Shown in pieces: positions 16,909 to 26,321 of a stretch of 64,000 bases of DNA (the first letter of the stretch is position 1; each line of letters opens with the position of its first letter). The notes below the pieces were generated by a model. That model saw only the letters and a list, made by a program, of their open reading frames with translations, ran no database searches and was not told the origin of the DNA. The stretch is from Desertifilum tharense IPPAS B-1220. GTDB taxonomy: Bacteria; Cyanobacteriota; Cyanobacteriia; Cyanobacteriales; Desertifilaceae. The translations under genes were made by a program, and so were the position numbers. The DNA lies in assembly GCF_001746915.1 (NCBI RefSeq), contig NZ_MJGC01000053.1, positions 124,001 through 188,000 on the forward strand. Reading direction: 5' to 3'.

Positions 16909-17342
16909 AGAACTCGCCACAGACTTTGGTTTTATCTTACAGCAGCTTTCTCCTAGATGGAGAAGAAGAGGGTGGAGAAGAAGGGAGTTGGGAATTGGGA
17001 GTTAGGGGTTGGGGAAGAAGAGGGTGGGGGGATGGGGGGAATGAAGGGAATTGGGAGTTGGGAGTTAGGAGTTGGGGAAGAAGGGAGTTGGGAGTTGTTC
17101 TAGATACTGACTCAGCACACCGCTACGTGGAAGCCAGCTACAGCACTTTCGACTTAGCTAGCACTAACTTTCCCACTTAGCCTACTGGTACGCACCAAAC
17201 TAACGCAACAGCACTCAGCACTCTTGAAATCCCCCCAACCTCTTCTATACTCAGCACTCAGCACTTTCCACTCAGCACTAAAAACTCCCCCCACCCTCTT
17301 CTATACTCAGCACTCAGCACTCAGCACTCAGCACTTTCCACT
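16909..17342. repeat. Mosaic interspersed repeat array (gene-free)
   Basis: A G-rich/GGGAGTTGGGA block (about 16960-17096) is followed by a TCAGCACACCGCTACGTGGA block at 17111-17150, an inverted relative of the core at 10791-10810. Two near-identical TCAGCACT clusters with CCCCCCAACCTCTTCTATAC-type joints (17216-17340) complete it. The array reaches the stop codon of the next gene. No coding potential other than repeat-derived frames is visible. Confidence 0.85.
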
Positions 17343-17930
17343 CTAGTTGGGTGCTAATTCAGTATTAATCTCATTGAGGGGGCGAGGTTTTAACTCGACA
17401 GACTCGTTACGGGGGAGGAGATTAAAGACTTCTCGCATGACATCATCAACTTTTTCAAAGGCGACTTGACCTTTGTGATTGAAAACGACCTCTCTTTGAG
17501 AATTTAACACCAAAGTTTGGGGGACAACACCGTCATAGTAGTAATCTGGATTTGACGGATCGTTGGTTTTGGTGAGAGATAGGGTATCGACATTCACCGG
17601 GATAAAAATGGCAGCCCGTCCGTAAAAGGCTTGTAATTGAGAAACGACGATGGCGAATTGCTTGCAGTCGCGGCTGTCATCAAGATAGTACACCAGCAGG
17701 ATCGGTTGCTCTCGTTTGAAGGCTTCGGGTAAGGTTAAGCGGGCGGGAACTAAACCCCCATTTCCCCCATATAGGGCGAAAATATTACCATCAAAGCGAT
17801 CGTCATTGAGTCCGGCTAGGGCTGGTGGAGTCCCTAAGAGTTGTAGCCAACTGATGAGGGCGATCGCAACTAGTAAAACCAGAATTCGCAGGGAACGCAA
17901 CCCAAACAAGGGATTAAAAGACAAATTCAT
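17343..17930 (-). CDS. Thylakoid-targeted thioredoxin-fold protein
   Basis: This 195-residue protein has an N-terminal hydrophobic segment (residues ~12-33) ending in PPALAGL, consistent with a signal peptide or membrane anchor directing it to the thylakoid lumen or periplasm. The mature part (LNDDRFDGNIFALYGGNGG..., PILLVYYLDDSRDCKQFAIVVSQLQAFYG, VPQTLVLNSQREVVF) has the strand order of a thioredoxin fold but only a single Cys (DSRDCKQF) instead of CxxC. It is conserved in cyanobacteria, where relatives are annotated as photosystem I accessory factors. I can support the fold and location, not the precise role. Confidence 0.75.
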   Translation of the reverse strand: MNLSFNPLFGLRSLRILVLLVAIALISWLQLLGTPPALAGLNDDRFDGNIFALYGGNGGLVPARLTLPEAFKREQPILLVYYLDDSRDCKQFAIVVSQLQAFYGRAAIFIPVNVDTLSLTKTNDPSNPDYYYDGVVPQTLVLNSQREVVFNHKGQVAFEKVDDVMREVFNLLPRNESVELKPRPLNEINTELAPN

Positions 17931-18205
17931 ATCTATTGGGGGCTGTTGAACCTCTAGATTTGCTCGATCTCTAGTTTGGCATTGAAGCGGGCCTGCAACA
18001 CACGTAAACTTTTCTGAGCAAGATCCTGAAGACCTCTAGAATCAGGTGTATCAATTGAATGTCCGTAATCAATTGGGAATGGCGATCGCTTCTGTTGGCA
18101 AGACGCTACGATGATTGAGGGACTGCAAGTTTGTCGATACTGAACCGAATATTTAATCGATCGTCTAAGCCTGCTAGGTTGGGTCTTAAGGATTGTTCCG
18201 GCACC

Positions 18206-18616
18206 ATGAATACTGATGAAATTCAAACTCTAGGCGCGTCTTTACGGCGCATTAGTCAAAAGTTACTCAAAAAAGACTCAGCCAGCCAAATCTTCCGAGT
18301 TTGGTACCAAGGAGGCGAACCCTACTTTGATATCTTCTTCGATCTTCATGGGGAGGACATCCTGTGGTTTCAGTTTACCCTGCGCGGTCAGTCCATTACC
18401 TGGGAAAAGAATAAACCCGGTTTGGAGACAGGCTTCACCCACGAAAACCAAATTGAAGCGGCTAAGTATCCCGCTAGCAAACTGATTGAAACCGAAAATC
18501 GGGCAGACTGCCAGTTTATCCAACTCGCCTGTGCTATTCTGCAAACTCGTACAGACGAAGCACCTTTTGTCAAAGCGATCGCCTTACTTGAAAATGAAAT
18601 CCCTTGTACAGGTTAA
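18206..18616 (+). CDS. Hypothetical cyanobacterial protein
   Basis: The ATG at 18206 gives about 136 residues; a TTG upstream at 18131 would add 25. It is a small soluble protein with an alternating strand pattern in the middle (IFRVWYQGGEPYFDIFFDLHGEDILWFQFTLRG broken by turns), which suggests a beta-sheet core followed by helices. No motif is recognised. It lies 71 bases upstream of the protein kinase gene on the same strand and may be cotranscribed with it. Confidence 0.65.
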   Translation: MNTDEIQTLGASLRRISQKLLKKDSASQIFRVWYQGGEPYFDIFFDLHGEDILWFQFTLRGQSITWEKNKPGLETGFTHENQIEAAKYPASKLIETENRADCQFIQLACAILQTRTDEAPFVKAIALLENEIPCTG

Positions 18617-18687
18617 ATTGCTGGCCCCAAAACCCGAAAATCCCCGTCAATTAATGCTAAGACTGATTAGAGCTTTCGAGTTTGGTT

Positions 18688-20667
18688 ATGAATAACCCCA
18701 TTCAACACGGGATTCTTCTGGGCGATCGCTATCGGATTGTACGCGAATTAGGACATGGCGGTTTTGGTCGCACTTACCTCGCCGAAGATACCAACCGTTT
18801 TAACGAACCTTGCGTCCTTAAAGAATTTGCCCCCAAAGTCCAAGGAACCTATGCTTTGCAAAAAGGGCAAGAACTCTTTGAACGCGAGGCGGGGGTTCTC
18901 TACAAGCTGCAACACGCGCAAATTCCCCGCTTCCGGGAGTTGTTCCGCGCCAAGCTGGGAAATGAAAGCTATCTGTTTCTCGTCCAAGACTTTGTAGAGG
19001 GCAAAACCTACCGCGCCCTTCTCGACGCCCGCAAGCAGCAGGGCATGGTTTTTAACGAAAATGAGGTGCAACAGCTTTTAGTGCAACTGTTGCCCGTTTT
19101 ATCCTACATTCACGCCCTAAATGTCATCCATCGGGATATCTCGCCAGATAACCTGATGTTGCGCCATGCCGATTTATTGCCCGTATTAATCGATTTTGGG
19201 GGCGTTAAACAGGTGGCGGCGACCGTTGAATCGCAATTTACCGAAGCGGCTGTCCATGCTTCGCCCACTGCAACCCGACTGGGTAAAGTGGGATATGCCC
19301 CAGACGAACAAATGCACATGGGGCTAGTGTATCCCCATAGCGACCTCTATGCCCTAGCCGTCACCGCGATCGTACTGCTGACAGGCAAAGAACCCCAACA
19401 ACTCATTGACCCCTATACGCTGCGTTGGAATTGGCATAGCCAAGCGCAGATTAGCCCCAAACTTAGGGAGATTTTGGATCGAATGCTGGCGCAGCGCCCC
19501 GCCGACCGTTTTAGCAGCGCCCAAGCCGTCTTACAAGCCCTGCGCGGAGAATATATTTCCCCTGCGCCTGCGCCTGCGCCTTCCGCGCCGCCCTACACCC
19601 AACCCCCGCCGACCGCAGCCACTGAGGCCACTCAGGCGATGTATCCCCCCGTCTCTCCTCCTCCCGCACCGCTACCCGCCGCGAAAAAAGGCGGGATCGG
19701 TCAAGTTCTGGTTATCCTTCTGCTTCTCGTTGGGGCGGGTGGTATGGGTTGGTGGGGTGCAAATGCGTGGTTAGACCTTCAGAATAGACCGGACGATCCG
19801 GAAACCCCGATCGTAGAGGAACCTTCACCCCCTCCGCCAGAAGATCCGCTTTCGCAAGCCGAAATTCAGCGTAAGGAAGCCTTGCGCCAGCGGCGGGAAC
19901 GGTTGGGAATTGACCGCAATTTCTATGTCGGTTTGGTGAATCGCGAGTTTTATAATGAGAATCCCCAATTGGGCGATCGCCAACTCACCTCTGGCCCGGA
20001 AGATGCCGAACTGCGGGCGCAATGGGATCGAATTGCTTCAGAACTTCTCGATCGTTTAGAACCTTTGAGTTCTCAGGCGCGTCAGCGTTTGGGTAATTTT
20101 AGCAGCAGTGATATTGACCGCTGGCGCTCAGAAATTAACCAGCGCCACTTGGGAAGCCGTTCTCTCAATGACCTCACAGACGCCAGGTTTAAGGCTTGGT
20201 TTGGGTTCCTCCCCTTAGATGAATTTGCCAATGCGGCGGCTTTTTTGAGAAGTCCCTACGGGCAAATTTGGCAGGCGATCGCATCGGACTACGTGCAAGC
20301 CATTTCTCAAGGAACCGCCCTAGAACGAATTACCTTTAACCCAGGAGAAACCGGAACCACGGTTAGGGGTAGCTTGCAACCCGGTGAAGGTAAAGCCTAT
20401 GTTGCTCAGTTAGCGAACGATCAAGTCCTGCGGGTGAACTTACAAGCCCCCAACCAAGCCACGCTGCTATCGGTTTATCCCCCTTCCGGCAGCGATCCGG
20501 CCTTACTCGAAGATTCTGTAGAAACCTCGCTGACGGTTTCCCCAACCAAGCAAGGCTTCTACGAATTTGTGGCGATCAATCAGGCTTTAGATCCCATTGA
20601 CTATCAACTAACCCTTGAAGCCCAAAATTTGCCAATGGCTTCTCCACCCCCTGCAACGACGCCTTAA
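18688..20667 (+). CDS. Membrane Ser/Thr protein kinase with C-terminal PPC-like domain
   Basis: The ATG at 18688 gives 659 residues. The N-terminal Hanks-type kinase domain (residues ~12-290) has glycine loop GHGGFGRTY, the ATP-binding Lys in CVLKEFAP, catalytic loop HRDISPDN and DFGG in place of DFGx. A Pro/Ala-rich linker precedes one transmembrane helix (residues ~335-357, VLVILLLLVGAGGMGWW). The exported part has an acidic/proline hinge, a helical region (~395-540), and a C-terminal beta-rich segment (~548-648) like pre-peptidase C-terminal domains. The protein probably senses something outside the membrane and signals inside. The substrate is unknown. Confidence 0.88.
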   Translation: MNNPIQHGILLGDRYRIVRELGHGGFGRTYLAEDTNRFNEPCVLKEFAPKVQGTYALQKGQELFEREAGVLYKLQHAQIPRFRELFRAKLGNESYLFLVQDFVEGKTYRALLDARKQQGMVFNENEVQQLLVQLLPVLSYIHALNVIHRDISPDNLMLRHADLLPVLIDFGGVKQVAATVESQFTEAAVHASPTATRLGKVGYAPDEQMHMGLVYPHSDLYALAVTAIVLLTGKEPQQLIDPYTLRWNWHSQAQISPKLREILDRMLAQRPADRFSSAQAVLQALRGEYISPAPAPAPSAPPYTQPPPTAATEATQAMYPPVSPPPAPLPAAKKGGIGQVLVILLLLVGAGGMGWWGANAWLDLQNRPDDPETPIVEEPSPPPPEDPLSQAEIQRKEALRQRRERLGIDRNFYVGLVNREFYNENPQLGDRQLTSGPEDAELRAQWDRIASELLDRLEPLSSQARQRLGNFSSSDIDRWRSEINQRHLGSRSLNDLTDARFKAWFGFLPLDEFANAAAFLRSPYGQIWQAIASDYVQAISQGTALERITFNPGETGTTVRGSLQPGEGKAYVAQLANDQVLRVNLQAPNQATLLSVYPPSGSDPALLEDSVETSLTVSPTKQGFYEFVAINQALDPIDYQLTLEAQNLPMASPPPATTP

Positions 20668-20670
20668 TCC

Positions 20671-23600
20671 CTAGGCCTCCCTAGTTTTCGGCGTGAACTG
20701 CAAATACAAACAGGGAATGACAATCAGGGCAATCATCGTGGAAGCTATCAAGCCAAAGATAATGGTACTGCAAAGCGGCATCCACCGAGGCGAACTGAGG
20801 GCTAGCGGAACTAGACCAATAATGGTGGTGACGCTAGTAGTCAGAATGGGGCGCAAACGGTCAGCGACTCCATGCGCCGCCGCCTTACGGACTGTCATCC
20901 CTGCTTGTCGATAGCTGTTCATCGTGTCTACCATGACGATCGCATTATTCACCACAATACCCACCAGGGCGATAATGCCAATAAACGCCGAGAACGAAAA
21001 CGGAATCCAAGCCAGGAAAAAGCCGCCAAAGGTGCCAATTAGCGCTAGCGGAATCGTAATCAAAATAATGATGGGCTGGCTAAACGAGTTAAGCTGCAAG
21101 ACCAGAACCGCAAAGACTAAAAAGATGGCAAGCATCAAGGCAAGTCCTGCCGATCCAAAGGTTTCGGCTTGATCGGCGGCTTCCCCTGCAAAAGCATAGC
21201 TGTAACCCCTCGGCCAAGCGGTCTGAACTTCATCTAAGAGGGGTCTGGCATCGGCAAGAATTTCCCCTACCGTGCGGTTTGCCGTTTTAGAGAGTACCGT
21301 CACCGTTCGCTGGCCGCCTCGGTGAGTAATGGACAGCGGCGCTTGACCTTGGACGGCATTCACCACCGCGATCGCAGGTACTACTGGTCGATCCGGGTTG
21401 GAACCAAAGAAGCGTACCAGCGACAACTCATCCCGGCGAGTCGGCCCGCCAACTGCACCATTCCGAGAAGGCCAGGCCGTACTCAGGCGAATCTCAATAT
21501 CTTCCTGGTTGCCACCGATAACAAAGTTACCAACATCGGTCGCGCTCATATAATAGCGGGCTTGGGTGGCGATGTCTTCCTCGCTGAGGCCGTAGAAGTC
21601 GAGATCCTCCCGTCGGGGAATAAGCTGCAAGTCAGATTGAAGATTACCTAAATTGTCGCGCACGTCGGCGGTACCGGGAATTTGTCGCACCAAGTTTTGC
21701 ACCTGGTTGGAGAGTTGGCGCAACTCGGTCATATCGCTGCCTGTAATTTCGATTTGAATCGGATCTCCTGTCCCCGTGGTGCTTTCAGTGCTGACGAATA
21801 GCTGCGCGCCGGGATACTTTTGCAGCACTGGGTTGAGTTCGGCGCGCAAGTCATTGGCGATCTCTTGGGAGGCGCGATCGCGATCGCCTTCGGGAACCAA
21901 AATCGCGGAAAATCCTAGCAAGTAACTCCCCTCAGTAGGCTGAAGCGTGCCCGGACTCACCAGGGTGCTGCTTTGCCCGACGTATTTAATCGCGTTGTCT
22001 AGGTAATCTTTTTGGCGCAGAATTTCCCCTAAGTCGTCTGCCACGATTTTAGAGGAGGCTAGGGTTGTGTTCGGCGGTAGCTCAACGTTGATACTCATTT
22101 TCAGACTATCTTCTTCGGGAAAGAAGACGGTCGGAATTTGGGTAAAGGCTAATACAGCGGTGACAAAGAGCATCAGGGCAAACAGCATCCAAGCTCTCGC
22201 CGTGGTTTTGTTACGCACCGTATAGGTTAAGCTCCAGCGGACAAAGCGCTCTGAAGCGGCTTCGCTGAGGCGATCGACGCGGGACTTTTTGCGGTTCTTG
22301 ATATCGCCGAGTAAAAAGCGGGAGAGGGGAATATCAATCAAAAGGGCGATCGCAAAACTCAAGAGCAAACAAATCACCGCCGTCAGCGGTAGCAACCGAA
22401 TAAACTTACCCATCGTGCCGCCAATGGCCAGCAGCGGCGTCATTGCCAAAATCGTCGTTAACTGACCCGCAAAAGCAGGCGCAGCATAGGTTTTAACAGT
22501 CTTCAGCGCCGCCCGCTCGAAGCTCAACCCAGAAGCAAAGATCGCTTCATGCATCCCCTCCATCATCAAAATGAAGACATCCACCAGCAGCCCCAAAGCC
22601 AACACCATGCCGATCAGCACCATGTTGTTGAGGGTTGAACCCATCAGCCACAACACCGCCAGCGTGCCTAAAAAGGTCAGGGGAATCGAGAGTCCGGCAA
22701 TCAGCGCCTCCCGCCAAGTGAGGGCGACAAACAGCACGGCAAACACCGCCAGCATCGCCTGGATAGCATTACTAAACAGGTTGCCCAGTTGTTCCCAAAT
22801 AATTTCCGAGTCGTCCGCCGTGACTAGATAGTCCATCCCCAGCGGCCACAGATTGGGATCGCCCTTGGCTGCTTCCAGATCCGCCAAAACCGCATCCACG
22901 ACCCGAATCGTATCCTGTCCCGGCACCTTCTTCACCGAGACGCTGACCACCGATTCATACTCAGCCCCGGCAATGGTAATCTCCGCTAGGGTATTCTCTG
23001 GTTCCAGTTCCCGGCGAATTTCTGCCAATTCTGAGAGGCGGACGATCCGCCCGTTTAGCCGGGTTATGGGGAGATTCCGTAACTCCTCCAGTTGCCGAAA
23101 CCGACCGTAAAAGCGGACTTGAGTGCCAATGGTATCGCTTTCAATCTCATTGAGCGGCATATCGCTATTGGCAGTGCGAATCCGGTTCGCCACCGTCATC
23201 GGCGAAATGCCTAGGGCTGTAAGCTGATTGGGGTTCATCAACACCTGAACCACCTCGTCGCGGGCCCCGCCCAGCGTCACCTCTGTCACCCCCGCCACTT
23301 TCTCTAGGCGATCCTGAATTTGGTGAGCCGCCTGACTCAAAACCACCGGGTCTAAGTCGCCAAAGAGTGCCACGGTGAGAATCGGCGCATCCGTTACTGA
23401 AATCGACTGTACGGCGGGTTGGTCGGCCTCTCTGGGGAGGTTGGGTTCGGCGCGAGAAACGGCATCTCGCAACCGTTGCATGGAGCGATCGACATCCGCA
23501 TCGGCTTGGAATTCGGCGTTAATGAGTGAAAAGCCGCTAAAGGAGGCGCTGTCTAAGGTTTTTAGCCCTTCTACGGATTGAATCTCTTTTTCAAGTTCGT

Positions 23601-23850
23601 TCGTAACTTGCTGCTCAATCGTTTCCGGGTCGGCTCCGCTCCAGGTGGTGGTGACAGTGGCGATCGCTAAGGCAATATCGGGGTTAGACTCTTTAATCAT
23701 GGAGGCATAGCCCAACAGTCCCCCAACCACCATCAGCAGGGTGAGTAAGACCCCAAAGACGGTTCGCAGGAAGAAAAAGCGGGTTAGGGGCGAGACGGAA
23801 CGAACCTGCTCAGGGCCATTGCCATTCAACGATAAATTACTTTGACCCAT
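20671..23850 (-). CDS. RND-family efflux pump inner-membrane subunit
   Basis: This 1059-residue protein has the typical RND layout: TM1, a large periplasmic loop, TM2-6, a cytoplasmic break, TM7, a second large loop and TM8-12. Porter-domain pattern is clear (TWSGADPETIEQQVTNELE). RND pumps export drugs, lipids or metals using the proton gradient. In TM4 AcrB has two adjacent Asp; here the segment reads GLLVDVFILMMEG, keeping the first Asp but with Val at the second. The ATG overlaps the end of the adaptor gene by 14 bases, so they are coupled. No outer-membrane TolC gene is present in the window. Confidence 0.93.
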   Translation of the reverse strand: MGQSNLSLNGNGPEQVRSVSPLTRFFFLRTVFGVLLTLLMVVGGLLGYASMIKESNPDIALAIATVTTTWSGADPETIEQQVTNELEKEIQSVEGLKTLDSASFSGFSLINAEFQADADVDRSMQRLRDAVSRAEPNLPREADQPAVQSISVTDAPILTVALFGDLDPVVLSQAAHQIQDRLEKVAGVTEVTLGGARDEVVQVLMNPNQLTALGISPMTVANRIRTANSDMPLNEIESDTIGTQVRFYGRFRQLEELRNLPITRLNGRIVRLSELAEIRRELEPENTLAEITIAGAEYESVVSVSVKKVPGQDTIRVVDAVLADLEAAKGDPNLWPLGMDYLVTADDSEIIWEQLGNLFSNAIQAMLAVFAVLFVALTWREALIAGLSIPLTFLGTLAVLWLMGSTLNNMVLIGMVLALGLLVDVFILMMEGMHEAIFASGLSFERAALKTVKTYAAPAFAGQLTTILAMTPLLAIGGTMGKFIRLLPLTAVICLLLSFAIALLIDIPLSRFLLGDIKNRKKSRVDRLSEAASERFVRWSLTYTVRNKTTARAWMLFALMLFVTAVLAFTQIPTVFFPEEDSLKMSINVELPPNTTLASSKIVADDLGEILRQKDYLDNAIKYVGQSSTLVSPGTLQPTEGSYLLGFSAILVPEGDRDRASQEIANDLRAELNPVLQKYPGAQLFVSTESTTGTGDPIQIEITGSDMTELRQLSNQVQNLVRQIPGTADVRDNLGNLQSDLQLIPRREDLDFYGLSEEDIATQARYYMSATDVGNFVIGGNQEDIEIRLSTAWPSRNGAVGGPTRRDELSLVRFFGSNPDRPVVPAIAVVNAVQGQAPLSITHRGGQRTVTVLSKTANRTVGEILADARPLLDEVQTAWPRGYSYAFAGEAADQAETFGSAGLALMLAIFLVFAVLVLQLNSFSQPIIILITIPLALIGTFGGFFLAWIPFSFSAFIGIIALVGIVVNNAIVMVDTMNSYRQAGMTVRKAAAHGVADRLRPILTTSVTTIIGLVPLALSSPRWMPLCSTIIFGLIASTMIALIVIPCLYLQFTPKTREA

Positions 23851-25399
23851 CTAAGATTGTTCTCCGGTGCGAGGTGAAACGCTCTGGAATGACTTGCACC
23901 CTAGCCCCGTTGACTAGACCGCTTTGTCCTTCTGTCACCAATTGCTCTCCAACCTGGACGCCGCTAAGAATTTCCCGGCGATCGAAACCTTCAATGCCTA
24001 GCTCAACCTGGCGTTGCTCAACAGTATTCGTCTCTGGATTGACCGCAAAGACATAAGGCACCCGGGCGCGAAAGGCGATCGCATTCAGCGGGACGACCAC
24101 AGTATCGGCCTGCTCGGCTACCGCAATCCATAGGGTGACGCTGGCCCCATGTTGGAGATTGGCCGACCCGCTAGCGATTCGAGCCGTTGCCTGAATCGCT
24201 CGGTTGCCGGGACTTACCGCCGGATTCACCGCGTAGATGCTGCCCTGAATCTCGGCTAGTTCGGTGAGGCTAACGCCCGACTGTCCCGCTTGAGGCGATC
24301 GCGCTTCCGTAACCAAAGCCGTGCTACCGGGACGAACGCGATCGCTCATCCCTGCCGACAGGTCAGCCACCACCTCAAACTGGTTGGGGTCAACAATGAC
24401 AATTGGGACTCGATTCAGCAATTCCTGGTAGTTACCCAACTGAGACGAAACCGCCTGGAGACTGTAATACTCGTTCTCTCGAATATTGAGATAGGCGACA
24501 ATGCCATCAAAAGGGGCATACAGACGAGTCCCCTCTAGAGCCACCTCAGCCTGGTTCAACCGGGCGCGGGCGGTCGCAATCTGCGATTCTGTGGCCTGAA
24601 GTTGCTCCCGTGCCGAACTCACCTGAGCCTGCGCCGTACTCACCTGCGCCTGGGCTGCCGCTACCTGAGCCTGGGCTACCGCCACCTGAGTCGCTGCATC
24701 TTGAACCGTACTGCGCCGATTATCCAGATCGCTAGCGGAAATAACGCCTTGCTCGAAAAGCTGCTGATAGCGCTGCAACTCAGTCTGGGCTAAATTTTGA
24801 GCCGCTTGTGCCTGGGCAACCTGCGCCTCTGCCTGGGCAACCTGCGCCCTAGCTGCGACAACCTGCGATTCCATTTGAGCAATGTTGGCTGCGGCTACGC
24901 CCCGCTGCCGTTGCGCCTCATTCACCGCCGCTTCTGCTTGATTAATGTCAGCCTGCAAAGTGCGATCGTCAATTTGTGCCAGCAGTTCTCCCTGGCGCAC
25001 CGCATCGCCCGCCCGCAAAGTCCGCCCATCCCGGTCGGCAAGATAGGTGACATCGCCATCGACATCAAACGCCAAATGCTTAAACCGCACGGCTTGTACA
25101 GTTCCTTCACTGGAAATCCAAGCCTGGATTGAGTCTCGTTCTGCTGTCACCGTTCGCACCGTTAGGGGGGCGGGTTCTGCCACGGTTATCTCTTGGCTGT
25201 ATTTGTCCCGCAGGCGGATAAAGGAGATACCGCCGATGGCAAACACGACTCCCACAAGGGGAATTAACCACCAAAAACGGTTCAACCCTGGCTTTTTCTG
25301 CGGCTTCTCCAGGTTTTCAATACTTGATGGGGCTTCTGGATTGTACGCCTGCTCGTTCAAGAGAGGCGGCTCATTGGAAGGACGATCTAGGGAAGACAT
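23837..25399 (-). CDS. RND efflux periplasmic adaptor (HlyD/AcrA family)
   Basis: This 520-residue protein has a proline-rich cytoplasmic N-terminus, one transmembrane anchor (residues ~42-62), a lipoyl half-motif, then a long Gln/Ala heptad coiled coil (residues ~150-285, rich in QAQVA repeats), a second lipoyl half and a beta-barrel (VYAVNPAVSPGNRAIQATARI), ending with a membrane-proximal domain. Such proteins bridge the RND pump to an outer-membrane channel. It is the first structural gene after the TetR regulator, 181 bases downstream of it, and overlaps the pump gene. Confidence 0.92.
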   Translation of the reverse strand: MSSLDRPSNEPPLLNEQAYNPEAPSSIENLEKPQKKPGLNRFWWLIPLVGVVFAIGGISFIRLRDKYSQEITVAEPAPLTVRTVTAERDSIQAWISSEGTVQAVRFKHLAFDVDGDVTYLADRDGRTLRAGDAVRQGELLAQIDDRTLQADINQAEAAVNEAQRQRGVAAANIAQMESQVVAARAQVAQAEAQVAQAQAAQNLAQTELQRYQQLFEQGVISASDLDNRRSTVQDAATQVAVAQAQVAAAQAQVSTAQAQVSSAREQLQATESQIATARARLNQAEVALEGTRLYAPFDGIVAYLNIRENEYYSLQAVSSQLGNYQELLNRVPIVIVDPNQFEVVADLSAGMSDRVRPGSTALVTEARSPQAGQSGVSLTELAEIQGSIYAVNPAVSPGNRAIQATARIASGSANLQHGASVTLWIAVAEQADTVVVPLNAIAFRARVPYVFAVNPETNTVEQRQVELGIEGFDRREILSGVQVGEQLVTEGQSGLVNGARVQVIPERFTSHRRTILDGSK

Positions 25400-25518
25400 A
25401 ACGGCAAATTAATAAAAATATTGGCAGTGCAAAAGGCGAGGGCTACTGTGCATACACATCTGAGGTGCGAACCGCAAATCTAGCTGAGATCCCTTATAAA
25501 GAGAGACTTTAATTCCGG

Positions 25519-25547
25519 TTCCCCCCAATGCAGGGGGCTAGGGGGGA
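25519..25547. repeat. C/G-run inverted element between tetR and the adaptor gene
   Basis: TTCCCCCCAATGCAGGGGGC followed by TAGGGGGGATC can fold on either strand. Similar CCCCC...GGGGG elements recur in cyanobacterial intergenic DNA. On the minus strand it lies between the regulator and the adaptor, so it might attenuate or process the operon transcript. Confidence 0.4.
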
Positions 25548-25580
25548 TCGAAAAAGACTGAGGGGCGAGAGTAATCTGCT

Positions 25581-26321
25581 CTAACCTCCCAAAATTGGAG
25601 GCTGGCAGCTTGCCAAATCCTCCGTCAAGTTCAAAGATTGACTTTCGCAATGCTGTTGAGCAACATCAGAAGCTCGTCCCATTCCCTGTTCTAAGACCCG
25701 CACCAAATCCCCAAAAATCTGCTCAATCTCCGCTCTAACCGTCTGGGGAAATTGTTCTCCGGTTAACTGTTCCGGTGTCAGCCCTAGTTTCTGGGGAATA
25801 AAGTCTCTCAACCCATGAGATAGGGTGTTGATGATGAATACGGCTAAGTCCGCATCAATGCTGGCATCAATATCTCCTTGAACTCTTGCTCGATCTACGA
25901 GTTCGCGCGCGTAGTTCAATGAGGCGAGTTGGGTTCTCTTTGAGACTTCATCTCGAAAAGGAATCTCCCCATAAAATGCCCGATTCGTGATTTGGCTCAA
26001 AGCCGGGTAAGACAAGTCAAACTGGGTGCCGACACTCAATAACCAGTGCAGGTAAGTAAAAAAGCCCATCTGGGGCTGGGGTGGGCGAGAGGCTTTGAGA
26101 AAGGCAATTTTTTGCTGGGTGGCTAAGTCGATGAGGTAGAGGTAGAGATCCTTTTTGTCCTCGAAATACTGATAAAAGCTGCCTTTGGCAATTTTGGCCT
26201 GTTTGACGATGTTGGAAATTGAGGCGCTGTCGTACTCGCAGCGGGCAAATTCTGCGATCGCAATATCCACGATCGCTTGCTGTTTGGCACTCGGCAGATT
26301 GAAAAACGTTGGATTGGGCAT
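25581..26321 (-). CDS. TetR/AcrR-family transcriptional regulator of the RND operon
   Basis: The start ATG at 26319-26321 gives about 246 residues. The N-terminal HTH domain reads IVDIAIAEFARCEYDSAS, then IVKQAKIAKGSFYQYFEDKKDLYLYLI, the canonical TetR recognition-helix signature. The C-terminal ligand domain (residues 70-220) is helical and unassigned. The frame is open 18 codons further up, but that extension coincides with a tandem palindrome that is probably the operator, so the shorter start is favoured. It heads the tetR-adaptor-pump operon and is expected to repress it. Confidence 0.88.
   Translation of the reverse strand: MPNPTFFNLPSAKQQAIVDIAIAEFARCEYDSASISNIVKQAKIAKGSFYQYFEDKKDLYLYLIDLATQQKIAFLKASRPPQPQMGFFTYLHWLLSVGTQFDLSYPALSQITNRAFYGEIPFRDEVSKRTQLASLNYARELVDRARVQGDIDASIDADLAVFIINTLSHGLRDFIPQKLGLTPEQLTGEQFPQTVRAEIEQIFGDLVRVLEQGMGRASDVAQQHCESQSLNLTEDLASCQPPILGG

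Noticed and set aside
16960..17342. CRISPR-like tandem repeats
   Set aside because: Unit lengths vary, there are no unique spacers of constant size, and no cas genes; these are interspersed repeats.
17954..18226. 90-codon minus-strand frame
   Set aside because: It begins inside the next gene on the opposite strand, has no ribosome-binding site and no recognisable pattern.
18594..18695. Short peptide bridging the hypothetical gene and the kinase gene
   Set aside because: It overlaps both neighbours, has no supporting signal and would be only about 33 residues.
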